From positions 1-9,296 of the forward strand of contig CANETR010000050.1 in assembly GCA_947441325.1 (NCBI GenBank): a DNA stretch of 9,296 bases, given 5' to 3'. Below, piece after piece: positions 1 through 5,023 of the stretch (position 1 is its first letter; each line of letters opens with the position of its first letter). The position numbers and the translations under genes were made by a program. The notes beneath the pieces are model-generated. The model saw only the letters and a program-made list of their open reading frames with translations. It did not search any database and was not told the origin of the DNA. Source of the stretch: Saprospiraceae bacterium (lineage in GTDB: Bacteria; Bacteroidota; Bacteroidia; Chitinophagales; Saprospiraceae).

Positions 1-298
1 AACTACCAACTACTAACTACCAACTACCAACTACCAGCATACCAACTACCAGCATACCAACTACCAGCATACCAACTACAAACTACAAGCATACTAACTA
101 CCAACTACCAGCATACCAACTACCAAATACTAACTACCAACTACTAAATACCAACTACCAACTACCAGCATACCAACTACAAACTACCAGCATACCAAAT
201 ACAAACTAAGCACCTAAAGACCTAATCCCCCAAAGTCCAACTGCCAACTACCAACTACCAACTACCAAATACTAACTACCAACTACCAACCAACAACC
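1..298. repeat. Degenerate heptamer tandem repeat array (AACTACC / AGCATACC)
   Basis: The stretch is built almost wholly of a 7-base unit AACTACC, with variants AACTACT, AAATACC and AAACTACC, interspersed with an 8-base unit AGCATACC (six clear copies plus one AAGCATACT). AACTACC followed by AGCATACC forms a 15-base higher-order unit in places, for example near 30-74. A diverged island at about 209-245 interrupts the array, which then resumes at about 245-290. The + strand is nearly free of G in the first 200 bases except in the AGCAT units. The array is cut by the left window edge, so its full length is unknown. No ORF of note lies inside it. It resembles in style the short tandem heptamers described in cyanobacterial intergenic regions, but homology is not implied. 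Function unknown. Confidence 0.93.
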
Positions 299-313
299 CT
301 AATCACCAACGAA

Positions 314-1972
314 GTGCACAGATATCTATATTTTTTAATTTTTTCAGTCTTACTCAGCTCTTGTGCCGAGCAGCGCCCACTTACCGGAGGTCCAAAGGAC
401 AGCACCCCTCCGAAGCTTGACTCTGCGCGTTATTCTACTCCCAATCTCCAGACAAATTTCAGGGAAAAAGAAATCATACTTACGTTTAACGAATGGGTTA
501 TATTGAATGATCCGATAAATCAGGTTATAATTTCACCACCATTAGAAAGCAAACCCGAATTTAAAATTAAGCACAAAAGTGTCGTATTGAAATTCAAAGA
601 GGAGTTATTGCCCAATACCACTTATTCCATACAGTTTGGTGAGGCCGTCAAAGATTTTACGGAGAATAATCCAGCCCAAAATTTACGCTATGTTTTTTCA
701 ACCGGGCCGGTTTTGGATTCACTTTCAGTTTCAGGCCAAGTCCTCGATGCACTCAGTTCAGAACCAGTCGAAAAAGTTTGGGTCATGCTTTATGATAGGA
801 ATGACGATTCTCTCCCATACAAAGAAAGGCCTATTTATATTGCAAGAACCGATAAACAGGGACTTTTTAAATTAGATAACATAAAATCGGGCAATTTTAA
901 AGTGTTTGCACTTTCCGATAACAACAATAATTATAAATATGACCGAGGCGAGCTCATAGCATTTATGAAAGATCCCATTTTCCTAAGTGATAGTACTCAA
1001 GGGGTTTTAAAACTTAGACTTTTTAAAGAAGACGAAGCGCTTAGTGTACTAAGTTCAAAAATAATAGGGAAAAACAGTTGCAGGATTCAGTTTAATAGGG
1101 AAGTCTCGGATAGTATCAGCGTTGAAATTTTCGAGAGTGATAAGGCCGTAGAAGTCTTTACAGAACAAGGACGAGACACTTTACATGTTTGGTGGAAAGG
1201 CACAAATACCGACAGGCTAGTGCTTTCGATTCCGGCCTTCGAATTTAGGGATACGATCGATATAGTTGAAGCAAATTCAGATAACTGGCCAAAAAAGGAA
1301 TTGGTTTACAGTGCAACAGGGCTTGCAGCTGAAAAAAAACCTAAGAGCAAGACCGAAGAAAAGAAATTCAACTTGCATCCCAAAAATCAAATGCTTGTAG
1401 ATTATAGTCGCCCAATTGGGCAGATCGATTTTTCGAAAATATTATTGAAAGATTCCCTGTCCTTTGCCCAAATCAATCAAGAGAAAAAAACTGATCAGCT
1501 CAGAACTTTTCAATTTCAAATAAAAGAGCCCTTAAAAAGTCAAACAGCAGAACTGATAATTTTGCCCGCAGCAATTACTGATATTTGGGGAGAACAAAAT
1601 AGTGATACCTTGAAAAGACCTTATATAGTTTTAAGAGACAAGGACTTAGGTAATTTAAAAATAAGCATTATCAATGCAGATAGTACCAGCAATTATATTG
1701 TGAGATTACTAGACGAGAATGAATCCCAAATTTCGAGCTTTACATTCATTGGTCAAAATAGCTGGAATCAGGAATTTAAACAGCTCGAGCCAAATCGCTA
1801 TTTTTTAGAAATTATACACGATAAAGACCAGAGTGGAAATTTTACAGCTGGAAACTATCTTCAAAAAATACAACCCGAAACAATCACAAAGTCAAAGCCT
1901 ACAAATTTGAGAGCTGATTGGGATAATGAACTGGAGGTGGACTTAAATCCACAGAAGTCAAAGAAAAAATAA
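314..1972 (+). CDS. Ig-like (Big_5) domain lipoprotein
   Basis: This is a 552-residue predicted envelope lipoprotein. A signal peptide with an early Arg and a hydrophobic core ends in the lipobox LSSC (Cys17). The following PLTGGPKD..PP segment (residues 22-33) is characteristic of a widespread Bacteroidota family annotated as Ig-like (Big_5). Residues about 30-132 fit the Big_5 beta-sandwich, ending in the typical FSTG. Residues about 138-215 look like a prealbumin/carboxypeptidase-regulatory-type fold, closing with an Asp/Asn-rich loop (201-210). A second beta-sandwich seems to lie at 357-445. Near the end, DKDQSGNF (503-510) recalls an EF-hand-like calcium loop. The start is GTG at 314: the frame is open upstream only to a stop at 215-217 and has no ATG there. 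The C-terminus is Lys-rich. The molecular role of the family is not established; a surface or periplasmic structural role is inference. It faces the CorC-family gene, 14 bases between stops. Confidence 0.88.
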   Translation: MHRYLYFLIFSVLLSSCAEQRPLTGGPKDSTPPKLDSARYSTPNLQTNFREKEIILTFNEWVILNDPINQVIISPPLESKPEFKIKHKSVVLKFKEELLPNTTYSIQFGEAVKDFTENNPAQNLRYVFSTGPVLDSLSVSGQVLDALSSEPVEKVWVMLYDRNDDSLPYKERPIYIARTDKQGLFKLDNIKSGNFKVFALSDNNNNYKYDRGELIAFMKDPIFLSDSTQGVLKLRLFKEDEALSVLSSKIIGKNSCRIQFNREVSDSISVEIFESDKAVEVFTEQGRDTLHVWWKGTNTDRLVLSIPAFEFRDTIDIVEANSDNWPKKELVYSATGLAAEKKPKSKTEEKKFNLHPKNQMLVDYSRPIGQIDFSKILLKDSLSFAQINQEKKTDQLRTFQFQIKEPLKSQTAELIILPAAITDIWGEQNSDTLKRPYIVLRDKDLGNLKISIINADSTSNYIVRLLDENESQISSFTFIGQNSWNQEFKQLEPNRYFLEIIHDKDQSGNFTAGNYLQKIQPETITKSKPTNLRADWDNELEVDLNPQKSKKK

Positions 1973-2001
1973 TCCTCAATTTGGGTCTAATCTTTTTCTT
2001 T
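1960..2001. terminator. Possible weak bidirectional terminator between convergent genes
   Basis: AAAGAAAAA (1960-1968) and its exact reverse complement TTTTTCTTT (1993-2001) bracket the two facing stop codons, with a loop of 24 bases. The stem is AT-rich and lies partly in both coding regions. It offers a T-run to transcripts from either side, but the long loop and low GC make it a weak candidate. Confidence 0.25.
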
Positions 2002-3261
2002 ACCCTCATCATCCGATTCGAAAAGAACCTTTATTCTTACGGTTTCAATTCTTGTATCACTTACCTCTTCAAATTTAAACTCAAGATGATTCCAGTTGTA
2101 AGTGCTTCCTTGGGTAGGAATACTCTCAAGTTCTGAAACCAAGAAGCCCGAAAGTGTATTGTAACTGTCGCTTTCAGGTAGTTCAAAATTATTTTCTTCG
2201 TTCAAATAGTCAATAGAAAGTCTGCCAGAAACCAAGAATTCATTTTCCGAAATCTTCTCATGTAAAGGTTGAGCATCATACTCATCAGATATATCGCCAA
2301 AAATTTGTTCAAGAATATCTTCTAAGGTTACTATACCGGCTGTACCTCCAAACTCATCAACAACCCAGGCTATATTTATTTTCTCTTTGATAAGTCGATT
2401 CATCAGTTCTCTTGCCGCTGTAAATTCATGAACAACGGTTATTTTAAACATAATACTTTTTATGTCTTTAGGGTTTTCCATCAGTTTCTGATGATGAACA
2501 TAGCCTTTGATTTCATCGATTGAGTTATCATAAATAATAAGTCTCGAATTCTGACACTCTATAAATTTTGCACGAAGTTCTTCAATAGTACAGTCGATAT
2601 CAATTCCCTGAATTTCATTTCTCGGAATCATACAATCTTTTACTTTAACAGTACCGATATACAGGGCATTTTGAAATAGTGTGTGATCAATTTCTTCCGT
2701 ATTATTAGTTTTTATACTCTTAATAAAATGTTCAAGGTCTAATTTTGTAAAAGCCTGTTCATTATCTGAGTTTTTAATACCAAAAAATAGGCGAAGCAGA
2801 CCATAAGATGATTTTACCATAACCCAGACAAAAGGGGTTAGTAAAATCTTAATGAGATTAAAAGGATAGGCAAAGAAAAATAAAATAGGAGTAGCCATTG
2901 CCCTAAAGAAAACCTTTGGCATAAATTCACCAAATATCAAAACAACAACTGTTGAAATGAGCGTAAGTGTCAAAAGTTGCAACTGTTGTGGAATGAGCGT
3001 ACCGAATCCCAGTGAATCAAGCATGAACTTTTCTGCTATAACACTAAAAATTACCAGCACTATGTTATTGCCAACTAGCGTTGTTCCCAGAAAAATTGAT
3101 GGCTTTTCAATATAACCCGAAAGTATGTTGCCAATGCCATTTCCCTTCTTCTTTTCAAGTTCAATTCTTAGCCTGTCGGCCGATAGATAGGCAATCTCAA
3201 TTCCTGAGAAAAATGCTGAAGCCAAAAGTAATGTTACAATTAAAATAATATCTGCTGCCAT
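1987..3261 (-). CDS. CNNM/CorC (HlyC) family membrane protein with CBS pair
   Basis: This 424-residue protein has the full architecture of the family often labelled hemolysin or CorC. A DUF21/CNNM transmembrane domain covers residues about 1-150, with hydrophobic segments near 4-22, 56-78, 96-112 and 122-150, and the conserved GEFMPK at 111-116. A CBS pair covers about 209-330, containing CMIPRNEI (210-217) and the family signature DEFGGTAGIVTLEDILEQIFGDI (302-324). A CorC_HlyC domain covers about 341-418. Family members are implicated in Mg2+ or other cation transport; the hemolysin label is historical. The gene starts 11 bases after the lptC stop on the same strand, so the two are probably co-transcribed. 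The start at ATG 3261 is preceded by an A-rich stretch, not a Shine-Dalgarno. The gliding protein GldE belongs to the same superfamily, but the lptC partnership suggests an ordinary paralogue. Substrate cannot be told from sequence. Confidence 0.9.
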   Translation of the reverse strand: MAADIILIVTLLLASAFFSGIEIAYLSADRLRIELEKKKGNGIGNILSGYIEKPSIFLGTTLVGNNIVLVIFSVIAEKFMLDSLGFGTLIPQQLQLLTLTLISTVVVLIFGEFMPKVFFRAMATPILFFFAYPFNLIKILLTPFVWVMVKSSYGLLRLFFGIKNSDNEQAFTKLDLEHFIKSIKTNNTEEIDHTLFQNALYIGTVKVKDCMIPRNEIQGIDIDCTIEELRAKFIECQNSRLIIYDNSIDEIKGYVHHQKLMENPKDIKSIMFKITVVHEFTAARELMNRLIKEKINIAWVVDEFGGTAGIVTLEDILEQIFGDISDEYDAQPLHEKISENEFLVSGRLSIDYLNEENNFELPESDSYNTLSGFLVSELESIPTQGSTYNWNHLEFKFEEVSDTRIETVRIKVLFESDDEGKEKD

Positions 3262-3272
3262 TTTATGTTTAT

Positions 3273-3818
3273 TTATCCTTCAATCAAAGTGCCACTCTGG
3301 AAAATCCCACTCACCGAGTCGATTTCCCACTCAGTGAACTCCATATTAGATGAAAATCCATATCCGAGAATGATTTCTGAAGGAGTCGTTACCTTAACAA
3401 ATTTTTTAGAATAAATTCTGCCATCCCGTTCGTTCCAGAATAGTTCTTCAGTTTCTAATTTTTCATTTTTATAATTACTTACCACAATACTATCTCTTAA
3501 TGTGATAAGCTTTTGCTTTTCAGAGTACTCTGCATATTTTGCTATTAGATGACTCGTTGGAGCCTTGGATTTGTCATAAAAATCGACCCAAACACCATTT
3601 GGAAAAACCCTGGTTGGATCATCTTTTAATATTTTGTTTTGCATCAATGGCGATTTGATTCTCATACGGACAACTGCCGAATCGCTGTATAAAATGTCCA
3701 CATCTTTTGCCGATTCAATATTAGCTTCCTCTTTTGATGAAATTCTATTTACATCTTCCAATCTATTGGAACATGCAAACAATATAAATGATAAGAATAA
3801 TATAAATGTAAATTTCAT
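3273..3818 (-). CDS. lptC: LPS export lipoprotein LptC
   Basis: The 181-residue product fits LptC, the periplasmic component that receives lipopolysaccharide from the LptB2FG transporter and passes it to LptA on the way to the outer membrane. A short signal peptide ends in the lipobox LFAC (Cys16), so this is predicted to be a lipoprotein, unlike E. coli LptC, which keeps a membrane anchor. The body has the repeating beta-strand pattern of the OstA/LptC fold: a FPNGVWVDFYD segment (72-82), then AKYAEYSEKQKLITLRDSIV (93-112), ETEELFWNERDGRIYS (122-137) and IILGYGFSSN (149-158). These match the usual order of strands in Bacteroidota LptC. The length is typical for the phylum. It is first in a two-gene minus-strand unit with the CorC-family gene. 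A phylum-type promoter candidate lies about 50 bases upstream. Confidence 0.88.
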   Translation of the reverse strand: MKFTFILFLSFILFACSNRLEDVNRISSKEEANIESAKDVDILYSDSAVVRMRIKSPLMQNKILKDDPTRVFPNGVWVDFYDKSKAPTSHLIAKYAEYSEKQKLITLRDSIVVSNYKNEKLETEELFWNERDGRIYSKKFVKVTTPSEIILGYGFSSNMEFTEWEIDSVSGIFQSGTLIEG

Positions 3819-4059
3819 TAGAAATGGAATTTATTGTAGCATTACAACGTTAGAACTTTATTGCGCCTGTAAAAGTAGATAATAAAAAAGTCAAATCAAA
3901 ATTTGGAAAATTAATTAGTATTTATCAAATTCATCCTTAGAACTTATTTGGCTTTTAATATATCAAGATATACATTAACTTCATGCTTTATCAAGATTGA
4001 ATTTATGTAATTCACATATAATTGACATTCAATTTGCTAAAGATTAAAATTAAAATGCT
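3819..4059. other. Divergent intergenic spacer between lptC and hpf
   Basis: This is 241 bases without a supported gene. It holds the minus-strand promoter candidate at 3870-3900. On the hpf side there are three TATCAA words at 3923, 3961 and 3989, the latter two extending to TATCAAGAT. A poor + strand match to the -7 consensus, TCAATTTG (4029-4036), lies 23 bases before the hpf start, with no convincing TTTG partner upstream. I cannot name the hpf promoter. Confidence 0.5.
3870..3900 (-). promoter_or_regulatory. Candidate Bacteroidota-type promoter for lptC operon
   Basis: Read on the minus strand, TTTG (3897-3900) is followed after 19 bases by TACTTTTA (3870-3877), one mismatch from the phylum consensus TAnnTTTG. 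Transcription would begin near 3863-3866, giving a leader of about 45 bases before the lptC ATG at 3818. The spacing matches the known -33/-7 arrangement. It is a pattern match only. Confidence 0.5.
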
Positions 4060-4359
4060 ATGGAAATTATTATGCAATCAGTCCACTTCGATGCGGATGT
4101 TAAACTTCAGGAATTTATTGAAAAAAAGCTCAGTAAACTCGAAACTTTTTTCGATCATATCGTAAGTGCAGATGTGATTTTAAAGTTGGAAAACTCCGGG
4201 CAGGTAAAAGATAAAATAGCAGAGATTAAGCTCAATGTGCCAGGCTCTACTTTGCTGGCAAAAGAAACTTCAAAAACATTTGAAGAATCAATTGACTTGT
4301 GTGCAGATGCACTTAGACGTCAGCTTCAAAAGTACAAAGAGAGAAATAGCGGTCATTAA
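4060..4359 (+). CDS. hpf: Ribosome hibernation promoting factor, short form (HPF/RaiA/YfiA family)
   Basis: The 99-residue protein matches the HPF/RaiA (S30AE) family, which binds the 30S decoding region of idle ribosomes when growth slows. Visible family features are the N-terminal strand IIMQSVHFDAD followed by the LQEFIEKKLSKLETFFDHI helix, then strands VSADVILKLE and KDKIAEIKLNVPGSTLLAKE, and the last helix FEESIDLCADALRRQLQKYKE. At this length it has only the single ribosome-binding domain, with no C-terminal dimerisation domain as in long HPF. ATG at 4060 is chosen because related Bacteroidota proteins begin with about the same residues before MQSxHFDAD; the internal ATG at 4072 would clip the first strand. 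No Shine-Dalgarno is seen. It sits just upstream of the tRNA-tuf-ribosomal protein cluster, a common arrangement in the phylum, but a promoter follows it, so it is probably a separate unit. Confidence 0.93.
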   Translation: MEIIMQSVHFDADVKLQEFIEKKLSKLETFFDHIVSADVILKLENSGQVKDKIAEIKLNVPGSTLLAKETSKTFEESIDLCADALRRQLQKYKERNSGH

Positions 4360-4370
4360 ACCGAAACTTT

Positions 4371-4390
4371 AAAAATAAAATATTTTTTTT
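4371..4390 (+). terminator. Possible AT-only terminator after hpf
   Basis: AAAAATA (4371-4377) pairs with TATTTTT (4381-4387) around an AAA loop and is followed by further T residues to 4390. Position, 12 bases after the hpf stop and just before the tRNA promoter, fits a terminator, but a stem with no GC pair is weak. Confidence 0.35.
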
Positions 4391-4399
4391 CCATTATTG

Positions 4400-4430
4400 T
4401 TTGGATTTAGGAAAAAGGGTTGTATATTTG
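4400..4430 (+). promoter_or_regulatory. Bacteroidota-type promoter for the tRNA-tuf cluster
   Basis: TTTG (4400-4403), a 19-base spacer and TATATTTG (4423-4430) match the phylum's -33 TTTG / -7 TAnnTTTG consensus exactly, with correct spacing. Transcription should begin around 4435-4438, leaving a leader of about 85 bases before the first tRNA. This is the best promoter match I found, as expected for a unit feeding tRNAs and EF-Tu. The -7 element lies inside the left arm of an inverted repeat. Confidence 0.78.
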
Positions 4431-4505
4431 CATTCGCTTTTCGAAAGGATTATCTCTTTTTCGATTAAGTTAGTTCATTGTTTATGCAAATAATACAACC
4501 TTTTT
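4412..4505. repeat. Imperfect long inverted repeat spanning promoter and leader
   Basis: The left arm (4412-4433) and the reverse complement of the right arm (4484-4505) are identical over 21 bases apart from one extra G in the left arm (GGG against GG) and one extra T in the right arm (TATTATTTG against TATATTTG). The arms are 50 bases apart. The left arm contains the -7 element of the tRNA promoter; the right arm lies in the transcribed leader. Function is not known. Confidence 0.85.
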
Positions 4506-4522
4506 TGTCTTATTAAATATAA

Positions 4523-4596
4523 GCCGGCATAGCTCAGTTGGCCAGAGCACGTGATTTGTAATCTCGGGGTCGTGGGTTCGAATCCCTCTGTCGGCT
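4523..4596 (+). tRNA. trnT: tRNA-Thr (UGU)
   Basis: The cloverleaf is complete: acceptor GCCGGCA/TGTCGGC with one G-U pair, D stem GCTC/GAGC, anticodon loop TTTGTAA with anticodon TGT, T loop TTCGAAT and discriminator U. CCA is not encoded (the next bases are CAAA). Two U-U mismatches are visible: in the middle of the anticodon stem (CGTGA/TCTCG) and at the second pair of the T stem (GTGGG/CCCTC). It is first in the cluster, about 85 bases after the predicted transcription start, and reads ACA and probably other Thr codons. Confidence 0.95.
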
Positions 4597-4616
4597 CAAA
4601 AAAATAAAAGTTGTAT

Positions 4617-4699
4617 GGGGGCACGCCGGAGTTGGAGAGACGGGGCAGACTGTAAATCTGTTGCTTTTGGCTGAGTAGGTTCGAATCCTATTGCCCCCA
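4617..4699 (+). tRNA. trnY: tRNA-Tyr (GUA)
   Basis: Acceptor GGGGGCA pairs with TGCCCCC; anticodon GTA is at 4652-4654 in loop CTGTAAA. The extended variable arm makes this a class II tRNA of 83 bases, as bacterial tRNA-Tyr is. T loop TTCGAAT, discriminator A, CCA not encoded. It lies 20 bases after the first tRNA-Thr in the same probable transcript. Confidence 0.97.
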
Positions 4700-4713
4700 C
4701 AAAAATTTTTTAG

Positions 4714-4786
4714 GCGGGAGTAGCTCAGTTGGTAGAGCATCAGCCTTCCAAGCTGAGGGTCGCGGGTTCGAGCCTCGTCTCCCGCT
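4714..4786 (+). tRNA. trnG: tRNA-Gly (UCC)
   Basis: Acceptor GCGGGAG pairs with CTCCCGC; anticodon TCC at 4747-4749 sits in loop CTTCCAA, closed by TCAGC/GCTGA. Discriminator U is normal for bacterial tRNA-Gly. CCA is not encoded. It is 14 bases after tRNA-Tyr and is followed by a strong stem-loop. Confidence 0.97.
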
Positions 4787-4797
4787 CATAGATAACT

Positions 4798-4831
4798 GAA
4801 AAGGAAATGTTATCATTTCCTTTTCTTTTTT
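4798..4831 (+). terminator. Intra-operon terminator-like hairpin in the tRNA cluster
   Basis: GAAAAGGAAATG (4798-4809) and CATTTCCTTTTC (4814-4825) form a perfect 12-bp stem around a TTAT loop, followed directly by six T residues (4826-4831). This is the layout of an intrinsic terminator. It lies between tRNA-Gly and tRNA-Thr(GGU), where no new promoter can fit before the next tRNA (7 bases away), so it would act as a partial terminator or processing site. A stem of only 4 G-C pairs leaves its strength uncertain. Confidence 0.6.
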
Positions 4832-4837
4832 GAATAA

Positions 4838-4909
<72 letters not shown>

Positions 4910-4937
4910 CGCATTGCATTAAAATCGAAATTTAAGT

Positions 4938-4982
4938 GAGGTTGCTTTCCTACTCTGCTTGCAGGGTACCTCCTTGAAGAGG
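4938..4982 (+). promoter_or_regulatory. Structured tuf leader with two alternative pairings
   Basis: In the 114-base gap between tRNA-Thr and tuf, TACTCTGC (4951-4958) pairs with GCAGGGTA (4961-4968) through one G-U pair, giving about 7 bp closed by a CTTG tetraloop. The adjoining CCTC (4969-4972) can pair either with GAGG upstream (4938-4941), extending that stem across a bulge, or with GAGG downstream (4979-4982), forming a small separate hairpin. The two are mutually exclusive. Whether it regulates tuf or is only a tRNA-processing spacer is unknown. Confidence 0.4.
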
Positions 4983-5023
4983 ATCTAATATTTTCTTAAA
5001 CCAACTTTAATTCTTTAACAACA

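Noticed and set aside
1..298. CRISPR array or phage attachment site in the repeat region
   Set aside because: Units are 7-8 bases and tandem, with no unique spacers of constant length and no cas, integrase or tRNA nearby.
1..298. Chi-like octamer: the minus strand reads GCTGGTAG, one base from E. coli Chi
   Set aside because: Chi sequences differ between phyla and none is established for this lineage; the likeness follows from the repeat unit.
636..875. A 79-codon + strand ORF inside the lipoprotein gene
   Set aside because: It is an alternative frame of a well-supported coding region with no family resemblance.
3634..3882. An 82-codon + strand ORF antisense to lptC
   Set aside because: It overlaps a convincing lptC and its promoter region, and has no recognisable motif.
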